A stretch of DNA of 32,530 nt. Source: JAHIYG01 sp041306075. Its GTDB lineage: Archaea; Altiarchaeota; Altiarchaeia; IMC4; SCGC-AAA252-I15. Below the pieces are notes generated by a model. The model made no database searches and was not told the DNA's origin. It worked only from the letters and a program-made list of their open reading frames with translations. The stretch lies in NCBI GenBank assembly GCA_041306075.1, contig JBFYKH010000046.1, positions 1-32,530 on the forward strand, written 5' to 3'. Below are positions 1-7,370 of the stretch, in pieces; position 1 is the first letter of the stretch; every line of letters begins with the position of its first letter. The position numbers and the translations under genes were made by a program.

Positions 1-1653
1 CAACGCAGTGATATTCGACACGACCACGGACAAGTTGCCCCAGAGGAACGTGATATTCGACACCAAACGGCTGTCGTCGTAGGTCGACGGGTCGCTGTCA
101 CAGTCGATAGTCCCCTTCGCCAGACTGTATGTGCAGATTTTCGTGTCCGTCAACGTGCCGCTCTTGTTGAACAGGAAGGAACTGTTGTAACGGACGTTCA
201 CGATGACGCCGGATGTGATGTTCGCGGCGTCGATGCTAGGCTGTAGGGGTCGGCCTTCGAGCGAGATTATCCTGCCGTCCTGGTTGCTGGCGTTGCCCCA
301 GAGGTTCGTGATATGGGCTTCCTGGTCGCTGGCGTTGCTCCACAGGCCGGTTATGTTCACTAGCTGTGCGAGGTAGCTCATGTTGTATCTGGCGTTCAGT
401 ATCACGCCGCTTGTTATGTTGGCGGCGTCGATGTTCGGCTGGGAGGCTCCGGATGCTGGGTATGCGACGCATCCTACGCCCCACTGGTACAGCTGGCCCA
501 CCGCGCATGTGTCGGAGTAGTTGAGGTACGTGGCTATGTGGGTGTGGGCTAGGGGGGAGTAGGTTTCGGCCGCGTATGTCTGGTTTAGTAGGTATGTGGC
601 GTTGTAGCGGGCGTTGAGTATGATTCCGGACGTGATGTTTGAGGCGTCGATGCTGGGCTGGACGGCCTGGCCCGCAGCCACAGTGTTCAGGCAGTAGCCT
701 GCGCCGTCGCATATGCGGCCTGTGGCGTTGACGTCGCCGCCGGCGAGTATTGTGCCTGTGACCCGGAGGTAGCCTGTGACGTTGACGTTTCCGCTGTTGA
801 TGCTCGCGTTCGAGGAGATGCTGCCTGAGCTGTCAATCCAGTAGGGAACCCAGCCTTCGTTGGCGAGGTCGGTGCCGCACATCACAAGGCCGCTTGTGTC
901 GGTGTATAGTTTGCCTGCGCAGTTGATTATGGAGGTCAGGTAGGCGTTTCCTGACACGTTGATTTCGTTCAGGGTGATGGTGGACACGTTGAGTATCGTC
1001 GCAACGCTGCCGTTGAGGTTCAGCACCGCTCCGGAGTCAATCCATGCCGCGTCGCCGGGTCCGCCGCCGGCAGGCCATGCGGTGCGGTAGTCGCCCGCCA
1101 GGTTTATTCCCGTGGTGACATAGAGGTTGTTGGACACGTTGAGGTATCCGGCTTGGGGGCCGAGTATGGTGCTGCCTTTCCCTGCGCCGGAGTGGTCGTG
1201 GTCTTGAACGGTTGTGGCGTTGTCCGTCATCAGGAGTTCGGCGGCGTTCTGGGGGCCGCCTCCCGTGACTATTATCCGGTCTCCGCTTGGGTTGTTGTCT
1301 CCGAATGTGAGGTCCGCCGAGGAGTATGTCGCCGAGTCCAGGTCCGCCTGGACTATGAGGTCGTACTGCCAGCCGGGCGTCAGGTTCATCTGGTTCGCCT
1401 TCCCGAGGATGATGTCGAATACTCCCTGGCCGTCGGTGGCGTCGTTGAAGTCGTAGGGGCCCCATTCGATTTGCGCGGGCTGTGTTGCGTTCGTGGCTGT
1501 TATGCGCAGCGAGGCTGGAGTGAATGCGGCGCCGGTGGTTGCGTTCGCGAGCTTGCCTTGGAAGCTTATGTAGGTTGGGGCTTCGAGTGAGAGGACATTC
1601 TGTGAGAGAAGGAATAGTGCCAGTAACGCCAAGTGAACATTGCCCTGCTTCAC
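1..1653 (-). CDS. Secreted fibre/adhesin-like protein, 3' end outside window
   Basis: An open frame of 551 codons runs from a GTG at 1653 to the window edge without a stop, so the C-terminus is missing. The GTG is chosen because AGGAGG lies 8 bases upstream; the ATG further upstream is in a frame that stops at once. The N-terminus is a signal peptide (VKQGNVHLALLALFLLSQ...). A beta domain beginning YISFQGKL follows, of the QGRL kind that opens many fibre-like proteins. The rest is rich in N-X-S/T sequons and contains three 60-base repeats (601-660, 382-441, 184-243) encoding variants of QPSIDAANITSGVILNARYN. This resembles the ITSGTL-DAR motif of phage tail fibres. Inference: an extracellular, probably glycosylated trimeric fibre or adhesin. 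The binding target is unknown. Confidence 0.75.
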   Translation of the reverse strand, partial: MKQGNVHLALLALFLLSQNVLSLEAPTYISFQGKLANATTGAAFTPASLRITATNATQPAQIEWGPYDFNDATDGQGVFDIILGKANQMNLTPGWQYDLIVQADLDSATYSSADLTFGDNNPSGDRIIVTGGGPQNAAELLMTDNATTVQDHDHSGAGKGSTILGPQAGYLNVSNNLYVTTGINLAGDYRTAWPAGGGPGDAAWIDSGAVLNLNGSVATILNVSTITLNEINVSGNAYLTSIINCAGKLYTDTSGLVMCGTDLANEGWVPYWIDSSGSISSNASINSGNVNVTGYLRVTGTILAGGDVNATGRICDGAGYCLNTVAAGQAVQPSIDASNITSGIILNARYNATYLLNQTYAAETYSPLAHTHIATYLNYSDTCAVGQLYQWGVGCVAYPASGASQPNIDAANITSGVILNARYNMSYLAQLVNITGLWSNASDQEAHITNLWGNASNQDGRIISLEGRPLQPSIDAANITSGVIVNVRYNSSFLFNKSGTLTDTKICTYSLAKGTIDCDSDPSTYDDSRLVSNITFLWGNLSVVVSNITAL

Positions 1654-1661
1654 GCACCCAT

Positions 1662-1710
1662 CCTCCTGGCTTCAGGCCCGCTAGCCCGGAAACCAAGGCT
1701 AAAGTATATT
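1662..1710 (-). promoter_or_regulatory. TATA box and Shine-Dalgarno of the fibre-like gene
   Basis: Read leftwards, AATATACTTT (1701-1710) is placed to start transcription near 1680. A perfect AGGAGG (1662-1667) lies 8 bases before the GTG start. A T-rich run (CCTTTTTTATTA) just before it can end transcription of the preceding regulator gene. Confidence 0.5.
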
Positions 1711-1742
1711 CGTAGTATGTAATAAAAAAGGCGTTTAGGGGC

Positions 1743-2306
1743 TTAGTTTAAGCCGGAAAGCATCATCGCTGCTGACAAAGCTCCGTCCTCGGATGCGTGC
1801 ATGTCGGATGCGAAACCTATGACCGCCGCATACCCCGGTTTAAGCTCCAGGGAAGATAGGTTTTCAAGGAACCGGGGGTATCCCGAGGCCTCTAGGCCGC
1901 CGCCCAGGAACCTTATTCCGCCGTCGAACAGCACGGTTACAGCGCCTTCTGCGCCGGCCTTGAGCGCGGCATCGCGCAAAGCCACGGCGGAAACGGCAGC
2001 CGGCCGTTTAACAACCACAGCCGACTGGACGCCAGGCAGGAGGCCTCCGGAGTCGAATGCGATGGGCTTGGTTACCCGTTCCATGAGCCTGTATGCCTGC
2101 CTCCGCCCGGCTTCCGTGAGGCTGTGGCCGGCGGGGGAGGAGGATATGAGGCCTTTTTCATCAAGCCTTTTGATGATGGTCCTCACGCTACCCTCGCCCA
2201 GGCCCAACGCTTCTGTGAGCCTCTTGCGGCCGAGAGGCCCGGCTTCGAGGTGGAGGATGGCTTTTACCATGTGTGTGTCCGTGAACGACGGGCTAGCCCC
2301 TGCCAT
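1743..2306 (-). CDS. Winged-helix transcriptional regulator, DUF4443-like
   Basis: 187 residues. Residues about 8-75 form a winged helix-turn-helix: MVKAILHLEAG, then the recognition segment GEGSVRTIIKRLDEKGLI and a wing ending TEAGRRQAY. The C-terminal part (FDGGIRFLGG..., PGYAAVIGFASDM) looks like the small ligand-binding domain of archaeal DUF4443 proteins. That assignment is from memory of the family and moderately sure. The ATG at 2306 sits about 26 bases after a TATA box, so the mRNA is probably leaderless. It is divergent from rpl10e, but nothing shows that it regulates that operon. Confidence 0.75.
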   Translation of the reverse strand: MAGASPSFTDTHMVKAILHLEAGPLGRKRLTEALGLGEGSVRTIIKRLDEKGLISSSPAGHSLTEAGRRQAYRLMERVTKPIAFDSGGLLPGVQSAVVVKRPAAVSAVALRDAALKAGAEGAVTVLFDGGIRFLGGGLEASGYPRFLENLSSLELKPGYAAVIGFASDMHASEDGALSAAMMLSGLN

Positions 2307-2330
2307 GGTAGATTATCCATGGGGGACGAG

Positions 2331-2437
2331 GGTATAAAGGCCCGAATATTATTTAGGGGGCGGGGCATCCAGCCCCATGATGCTGATGGCCTATGGCGCG
2401 GAAGCTTAAGGCTTTTAAAGGAGGGCTGCTTATATTA
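2331..2437. promoter_or_regulatory. Divergent promoters of the DUF4443 regulator and rpl10e
   Basis: On the minus strand CTTTATACC (2331-2339) lies about 26 bases before the regulator's ATG. On the plus strand TTTTAAA (2413-2419) would give a start near 2443 and a leader of about 10 bases before rpl10e; a second AT-rich box (CTTATATT, 2429-2436) is closer to the gene. The choice between the two plus boxes is uncertain. Confidence 0.5.
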
Positions 2438-2453
2438 TCCCTACCGATTTACA

Positions 2454-2987
2454 ATGGCTACAATCAGGCCTGCTAAGTGCTACAGGTGGGATAGTCCGGC
2501 GTACACGAGGGTTTCAGGCAGCCCCTCGGACTCGTACATAACCGGTGTGCCGCAGTCCAAGATAGTCCACTTCGACATGGGCAACCCGGCAGGGGAATAC
2601 GACACCCAGGCCGACCTCGTGTATGAGAGCAGGATTATGATACGCCACAACGCCCTGGAGGCGGCGAGGATAATCGTCCAGAAGAAGCTGGAAGCCCAGC
2701 TCGGCCTTGCCAACTATTACTTCAAGGTTCACGCGTTCCCCCACCACGTGCTCCGGGACAACGTGACGGCGACCGGCGCCGGCGCGGACCGTGTCTCGAT
2801 GGGCATGAGGAAGGCCTTCGGGAAGCCCGTCGGCCGCGCGGCGAGGGTGACGGCGGGCCAGAACGTGTTCAGCATCAAGTTCTCTGAGAACGACCAGAGG
2901 ACGAAGGTTATCAAGGCGGCCCTGAGGCTCGCGATGAACAAGCTCCCCGGGGAGAAGTCGGTCTCATTCTCGAAGATTAGGGGGTAA
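2454..2987 (+). CDS. rpl10e: 50S ribosomal protein L10e (uL16)
   Basis: 177 residues starting MATIRPAKCYRW, the usual archaeal/eukaryotic L10e opening and length. Family segments are plain: TRVSGSPSDSY, ARIIVQKKLE, FKVHAFPHHVLRDN, DRVSMGMRKAFGKPVGRAARV, and GQNVFSIKF. The protein sits near the peptidyl-transferase centre of the large subunit and helps position tRNA. The frame is open far upstream (to 2124), but homology fixes the start at 2454. One base separates its stop from the aEF1B start, so the two are co-transcribed. Confidence 0.96.
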   Translation: MATIRPAKCYRWDSPAYTRVSGSPSDSYITGVPQSKIVHFDMGNPAGEYDTQADLVYESRIMIRHNALEAARIIVQKKLEAQLGLANYYFKVHAFPHHVLRDNVTATGAGADRVSMGMRKAFGKPVGRAARVTAGQNVFSIKFSENDQRTKVIKAALRLAMNKLPGEKSVSFSKIRG

Positions 2988-2988
2988 A

Positions 2989-3264
2989 ATGGCAGACACC
3001 TGGAACGTCGTCGTCAACATGCGCGTCATGCCCACGGGCGTGGAGGTGGATGTCGTGAAAATCGCCGAGGCCATAAAGGGTCTCGCAGGCGACAAGTGCG
3101 CGGTCCACAGCATACAGGTCAAGCCGATCGCCTTCGGCCTCAAGGCCATCGAGGTCAACCTGCTCTTCAACGACAAGAAGGGGGGGATGGAGGAGGTCGA
3201 GGAGGCCATACGGAAGATAGACGGTGTCAGCGAGGCTGAAGTCACCGGCATAAACAGGCTGTAG
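2989..3264 (+). CDS. ef1b: Translation elongation factor aEF1B (EF-1 beta)
   Basis: 91 residues, the size of the archaeal single-domain factor that exchanges GDP for GTP on EF-1A. The ferredoxin-like fold is visible as VVVNMRVMPTGVEVDVVKIAEAI, then the strand KPIAFGLKAIEVNLLF, the acidic helix MEEVEEAIRKIDGV and the last strand SEAEVTGINRL. It follows rpl10e with a 1-base gap, and the G-run at the end of rpl10e (AGGGGGTAAA) can act as its ribosome binding site. Genes beyond it converge, so this is a two-gene rightward operon. Confidence 0.95.
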   Translation: MADTWNVVVNMRVMPTGVEVDVVKIAEAIKGLAGDKCAVHSIQVKPIAFGLKAIEVNLLFNDKKGGMEEVEEAIRKIDGVSEAEVTGINRL

Positions 3265-3281
3265 CGTTTTTGGTTTTCTGA
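3265..3281 (+). terminator. T-rich stop signal after aEF1B
   Basis: CGTTTTTGGTTTTCTG directly follows the aEF1B stop codon. T tracts without a strong hairpin are typical archaeal terminators. It also separates this operon from the converging gene ending at 3295. Confidence 0.4.
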
Positions 3282-3294
3282 GAGTTGCTGCCAT

Positions 3295-4569
3295 TTAAGG
3301 CTGTTTTAGGCGTTGGGGGTTTATTAGGTGTACCAGGGCGGTGACCAGCACCGACACCATGAGTATCCCGGCGGCTGCTAGTAGGTTGTTCAGGAGGTTC
3401 GGCGCTAACACGAGTATGAGTCCGAGAGCGAGCATCATCACGCCCGACATGAGCTTTAGTACGCGGCCTTCGTTTTCTGTCAGCTTCCTCCTCCCGAGCG
3501 TCCAGGTGAAGAAGACGACTATGACGGTGAGGGGGGTCACGTAGACGATGTTGTAGAGGACGAGGTACAGGTAGTAGTCTGAGGGGGGCAGGTTGCTTAG
3601 AGTGAGCACCCGCGTGTAGACGACGGGGAATCCTGCGGTGCAGAGGAGCTCGTAAGTGTTCGCAGCTGCCGCGAGCAGAACGGTGCCGGCTATCATGGAT
3701 GAAAGCTCCGTCGCCTTCACGAGGTTCCTCATCTTGGCGAAGAGCTTCGTCTTCGCCTCGTCGGAGATGGAGAGAGACGGCCCCCTCCCGAAGTAGAGGT
3801 AGTCTTTGATGTTGAGGGCCGCGACTATCAGGGCCACCAGGCCCGCCGCGAACGTGAGGAACTGCGCCTGCCCGACGAGGAGGAATGTGTTGAGCCATGC
3901 CGCCATGAAGAGGAAGTATATGAAGCCCGAGAAGAACACGAACACCCCCCCGATTATCAGCATCCTCGCCCTCGACTGCGCGTGAACCATGAGGGACAGG
4001 AGGAAGAAGAGGACGAAGAAAGCGCACGGGTTGAAGCTGTCGAGCGCGCCCAAGAGGACGGTGAACACCGGCAGCGAGACATCCTCCGGGTCGACGGCGC
4101 CGACGAACGGCAGGTATATCCTGTTGTCTTCCCCGGACTGCCTGCACTCCGCAGGGTCCATCATGCACTGTACCTCGTCCTCGACGGCGGACTCTATCCT
4201 CGCGCCTATCTGGTAGACGTTGTCGAAGCCGCCTATGAACCGTCGGCCTATGAAGGTCGCAGGCACGTACTGTGCGGAGCCGTTGCTCCTTTTCGCGTAC
4301 TCCTCGAAGAGCCGCCTGTTGCCATTGTCGGAGGCATCGTACATTGCGACCTCTAGCTCCGGGTGCCTGGCCTGGAGGTCCTTGAGGAACTCCTTCTCCG
4401 CGGCGCAGTGGGGGCAGCCCTCCCGCCAGAAGAGGTGGAGGGTGACGGTCTCGTTGGATGGCCGCGATGACGGGAGGATGACGGCTTCCGCGCTTACACT
4501 CAAAGACAGCACGAGTAGCGCAAGGAGAACTGGAAGTGGCCTTGACATCCTCATGAATAACCCCCCCAT
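3295..4569 (-). CDS. Thioredoxin domain fused to CcdA/DsbD-like membrane domain
   Basis: 424 residues. After a signal peptide comes an extracytoplasmic thioredoxin-like domain with HLFWREGCPHC (C52, C55) and the cis-proline loop QYVPATFIG. From about residue 170 there are six or more membrane segments with the paired cysteines expected of a CcdA/DsbD electron carrier, in SFNPCAFF and ELLCTAGFP. Family knowledge: such proteins move electrons across the membrane to reduce or isomerise external disulfides. The next genes upstream are rnhB (1-base gap) and a Cys-rich secreted protein. The ATG at 4554 is an alternative start: it lies 6 bases after a G7 tract and gives a more classical signal peptide. 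Which one is used is open. Confidence 0.85.
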   Translation of the reverse strand: MGGLFMRMSRPLPVLLALLVLSLSVSAEAVILPSSRPSNETVTLHLFWREGCPHCAAEKEFLKDLQARHPELEVAMYDASDNGNRRLFEEYAKRSNGSAQYVPATFIGRRFIGGFDNVYQIGARIESAVEDEVQCMMDPAECRQSGEDNRIYLPFVGAVDPEDVSLPVFTVLLGALDSFNPCAFFVLFFLLSLMVHAQSRARMLIIGGVFVFFSGFIYFLFMAAWLNTFLLVGQAQFLTFAAGLVALIVAALNIKDYLYFGRGPSLSISDEAKTKLFAKMRNLVKATELSSMIAGTVLLAAAANTYELLCTAGFPVVYTRVLTLSNLPPSDYYLYLVLYNIVYVTPLTVIVVFFTWTLGRRKLTENEGRVLKLMSGVMMLALGLILVLAPNLLNNLLAAAGILMVSVLVTALVHLINPQRLKQP

Positions 4570-4570
4570 A

Positions 4571-5239
4571 CTATAAATATTCCTGGATTCCCGCCTGTTT
4601 GCCCTTTTCCACGGTGCTCCAGCTCTTCCTCACGCAGTCCGGGCAGCTGCCTTCCGCGAGGCACCGTCTCACGAATTCCGCCGTTAGCGGGTCCCCGGGG
4701 TAGCCTGAGCCGAAGTTGCCGTGGCTTTCCTTGAGCTTGTCTATCGCCAGGTCGCGCTCCACCTTGGCTATTATCGACGCCGCCGACACCACGGTGTACG
4801 TGTCGTCCGCCTTGTGCTCGGAGATAATACTCGGCAGCGGCCGGTGGGATTTGAGCTTCATCAGATGCTCTCTGACGCGCACACCGTATTTCGCCTCCAC
4901 TGGGTCTGGGGCGTCGAGTATCAGCTCATGAGGCCATGCGCCGAGCTTACTCAGCATCTCGGCGGTCCGTTCGGCCTCGAGCTGGTTCAAGGACATCGTC
5001 TTGCGGGTCCTGTCTATCTCCCGGGGGCTTATGTGGACGGTCCTCCACTCGACTGCAGCCTCTTTCACCATGGGTTCGAGTTCGAGCCTCCTGGCGGGTG
5101 TCAGCTTCTTAGAGTCCTTCACCCCCATCTGCCGGAGCCTCCTGAGCCCGTCATCGTCCGCGACCACGCAGGCCATCACCATGGGCCCTATGACTGGGCC
5201 GCGGCCCGCCTCGTCGACTCCGCAGACTAGGTTGGCCAT
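4571..5239 (-). CDS. rnhB: Ribonuclease HII
   Basis: 222 residues from the ATG at 5239, which overlaps the previous stop as TGATG; a GTG three bases upstream is also possible. RNase HII motifs: GVDEAGRGPVIGP (D9, E10), LILDAPDP (D109), then EHKADDTYTVVSAASIIAKV with the last acidic residue at 145-146, and the C-terminal FGSGYPGDP substrate loop. It removes RNA from RNA/DNA hybrids, including primers and single ribonucleotides. It lies in a tightly packed leftward operon between a secreted protein and a thiol membrane protein, a position that looks fortuitous. Confidence 0.95.
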   Translation of the reverse strand: MANLVCGVDEAGRGPVIGPMVMACVVADDDGLRRLRQMGVKDSKKLTPARRLELEPMVKEAAVEWRTVHISPREIDRTRKTMSLNQLEAERTAEMLSKLGAWPHELILDAPDPVEAKYGVRVREHLMKLKSHRPLPSIISEHKADDTYTVVSAASIIAKVERDLAIDKLKESHGNFGSGYPGDPLTAEFVRRCLAEGSCPDCVRKSWSTVEKGKQAGIQEYL

Positions 5240-6318
5240 CACTTAGCGTTCATCTTCTTGCGGGCGCTCGGGGGCACAATCACCTTGCCGCCCGACGTCG
5301 GCGGGGCCGGCACCACCTGCAGGATGTAGTATGCCATCAGGGCCAGGCATGCGAGGACTAGGATGCCCAGCAACATGAGGAGGGGGCGCGGGTCGGGGGA
5401 GGCCTCCGGCGTTGGCTTAGCCTCCTCGGTTTTAATCGTTTTCATGATGGACGCCAGCATGGAGTCTATCCGATTCAGCGAGCCTTTCACCTTTTGATTG
5501 CACGGCTCAACCGTAGGGCAGGAGGAAGCGTCCTTGAGCGTGGTCGACGTTGTCGAAGTGGACGGCGGCACCGGCGGCTTGAGCGTCGTCTCTGGCGGCC
5601 GGAGGGACGGGTCCCTCACGTAGGCCGCGGCGGCTGTCACGTTCGACGAGACCGCATCGTAGTCGGCCTGGGTTATTACGAACGTCACGTGCTGGGTGTT
5701 CAGCCGTGACACGCCCGCGTATTTCAGCATGGCGCCGAACGTGCACTGCGAGTCCACAGTCCAGCCGTCCTCGCCGGACGCCAGTTTCGCGTCAACGAGG
5801 TCTTCGGTGGTTCCGCCTATGCAGCCCCTGAGGTTCACCACCTGGTTGAGGGGGTACATGGAGGCCGACAGGTAGTATGAGCCCGTGCAGAAGAGCCTTA
5901 CCTGGCCGCATGTGTCTTTTTCCTTGGAGGCCATGCCGAACCACCGCTGAGCCTCCAGGCCGGCGGCATTGGTCCCGTCCCGGCAAATCCACTCCTTGCT
6001 TGGGCGAAGCCATTTGAGCGGGCATGCCGCATGGTTGACATGGTTTTCATAGTCATCGAACAACGACGCCGGTGCGTAGGCGGGGTCTATCCTGATCCCC
6101 CTGGCGTAGGCGTCGAGGCATGACTGGCCGAGCGTCTCGTTCAGGGACTTGATTTGCAGGCAGTACTGGACTGCGTTGTCGAGGCATTTCAAGGCCTCCC
6201 GGCCCCATGCGGCCGACACGGCCTCTTCGCAGAAGTTCCTGCTGGCGAGGGGCCCCCATGCAGCTGCAGGCTGAAGGAACACAGTAACTAAAGCCAACGC
6301 AGCCGCCCACCGCCTCAT
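5239..6318 (-). CDS. Secreted, membrane-anchored protein, degenerate zinc-PLC-like N-domain
   Basis: 359 residues. The signal peptide ends AAA|WGPLASRNFCEEA, putting Trp at the mature N-terminus as in zinc-dependent phospholipase C proteins. The Cys-rich domain (to about residue 220) matches that of the gene at 11127-12227: WGPxASRxxCxEAV, FDD..NH, an SYY segment, a QV...GC segment and an FG segment. The metal-binding Asp and His of the equivalent SYYADS/LHQV stretch are replaced (SYYLSA.../LNQV), so this copy is probably not a metalloenzyme. A Thr/Ser/Pro stalk (about 245-265), a membrane helix (LLMLLGILVLACLALMAYYI) and a short basic cytoplasmic tail follow. Specific role unknown. Confidence 0.8.
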   Translation of the reverse strand: MRRWAAALALVTVFLQPAAAWGPLASRNFCEEAVSAAWGREALKCLDNAVQYCLQIKSLNETLGQSCLDAYARGIRIDPAYAPASLFDDYENHVNHAACPLKWLRPSKEWICRDGTNAAGLEAQRWFGMASKEKDTCGQVRLFCTGSYYLSASMYPLNQVVNLRGCIGGTTEDLVDAKLASGEDGWTVDSQCTFGAMLKYAGVSRLNTQHVTFVITQADYDAVSSNVTAAAAYVRDPSLRPPETTLKPPVPPSTSTTSTTLKDASSCPTVEPCNQKVKGSLNRIDSMLASIMKTIKTEEAKPTPEASPDPRPLLMLLGILVLACLALMAYYILQVVPAPPTSGGKVIVPPSARKKMNAK

Positions 6319-6350
6319 GGTAACATATTGAACAGATTCAACAATATAAG
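6319..6350 (-). promoter_or_regulatory. Core promoter with inverted repeat, before the secreted-protein gene
   Basis: CTTATATTG (minus strand, 6342-6350) lies about 28 bases before the ATG and directly abuts the hisG stop codon. Between box and start are nested inverted repeats: TTGAA-CAGA-TTCAA (6328-6341) and the outer pair ATATTG/CAATAT. They lie where a repressor would block initiation; no regulator is identified. Confidence 0.45.
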
Positions 6351-7226
6351 TCAGGGGATTATCTTGTTGAGGCGGTACTCGATTATCCCCTCAGCGCCCT
6401 TCCGTTTCAGGACGGGTATGAGGTCGCGGACCTTCCGCTCGTCGATTATCGTCTCCACCGCCGCCCAGTCCGGGTCTGACAGCGAGGATATGGTCGGCGT
6501 GTTGAGGGCCGGCAGCACGGAAAGGACTTCCTTGAGCGCCGAGCATCTGACGTTCATCTTGACGCCCACCTTCTCCTCGGCGAGGAGGGCGCCCTTGAGG
6601 AGGAGCACTATCTCCTGCATCTTCTCCTTCCTGCCCCTGTCGGCCCACGACTCCCGGTTGGCTATGAACTTAGTGTTGGATTCGAGGATTGTGTCGACTA
6701 TCCTGAGCTTGTTGGCGCGCAGGGAGTTCCCGGTCTCCGTGACCTCCACTATCGCGTCCGCGAGAAGCGGCGGCTTAGCCTCCGTCGCGCCCCAGCTGAA
6801 CTCCACCTCGGCCTTCACGCCTGAGTCCTTCAGGTACTTCCTCGTGATGTTGACGACCTCGGTCGCTATGCGCTTCCCGTCTAGGTCCTTCACCGACTTC
6901 ACCCTGCTGTCCTCGGGGACGGCGAGAACCCACTTCACTGGCCGCATCGACTCCTTGCTGTATATCAGGTCCGCGACGTCGACCACCTTCGAGTTGTTCT
7001 CCACGACCCAGTCCCAGCCGGTGAGGCCGCAGTCGAGGACGCCCTGCTCGACGTAGCGGGCTATCTCCTGCGCCCTCATCATGACAGGCTCTATCTCCGG
7101 GTCGTCAATGCTCGGGAAATAGCTCCTGGACGTCTTCTTAAGCCTGAAGCCGGCCTTCTCGAAAAGCTTGAACGTGGAATCCTCCAGGCTCCCCTTCGGG
7201 AGGCCGAGCCGTATCTTGCGGGACAT
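6351..7226 (-). CDS. hisG: ATP phosphoribosyltransferase, long form
   Basis: 291 residues, first enzyme of histidine biosynthesis (ATP + PRPP to phosphoribosyl-ATP). The start is MSRKIRLGLPKGSLED, followed by the catalytic-domain signatures DCGLTGWDWVVEN and KRIATEVVNITRKYL, and ADAIVEVTETGNSLRANKLR at the PRPP site. Residues about 215-290 (GALLAEEKVGVKMNVRC..., PALNTPTISSL) form the C-terminal ACT-like regulatory domain, so this is the histidine-inhibited HisG-L form that needs no HisZ. No other his gene is in the window. TATAAAAG (7249-7256) is about 26 bases from the ATG, suggesting a leaderless transcript. Confidence 0.95.
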   Translation of the reverse strand: MSRKIRLGLPKGSLEDSTFKLFEKAGFRLKKTSRSYFPSIDDPEIEPVMMRAQEIARYVEQGVLDCGLTGWDWVVENNSKVVDVADLIYSKESMRPVKWVLAVPEDSRVKSVKDLDGKRIATEVVNITRKYLKDSGVKAEVEFSWGATEAKPPLLADAIVEVTETGNSLRANKLRIVDTILESNTKFIANRESWADRGRKEKMQEIVLLLKGALLAEEKVGVKMNVRCSALKEVLSVLPALNTPTISSLSDPDWAAVETIIDERKVRDLIPVLKRKGAEGIIEYRLNKIIP

Positions 7227-7248
7227 GGAGTAGAATATTGAAGGGGCG

Positions 7249-7256
7249 TATAAAAG
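7249..7256 (-). promoter_or_regulatory. TATA box of hisG
   Basis: CTTTTATA on the minus strand, centred about 26 bases before the hisG ATG, the spacing expected when transcription begins at the start codon. Confidence 0.55.
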
Positions 7257-7370
7257 AACACCGCGGCCTAAAGGACGCGGTATTCTCCCGACTCTTCCAT
7301 AAAAGACGCGTCAGGCCGGCGTTTAAGATGTTAGCGATGCTGGTGGCCTGAGCTCGGTTAGTCTACGACC

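Noticed and set aside
236..1696. Arg/Pro/His-rich minus-strand frames at the left edge
   Set aside because: They are out-of-frame shadows of the 551-codon fibre-like gene, which has the signal peptide and Shine-Dalgarno.
2124..2453. Longer L10e start
   Set aside because: Family alignment begins at MATIRPAKC (2454); upstream codons are antisense to the regulator gene.
7261..7370. Small RNA gene between hisG and the glycosyltransferase
   Set aside because: Only weak GC inverted repeats (CCGCGGCCT/AGGACGCGG) are visible, with no box, terminator or repeat to support an RNA.
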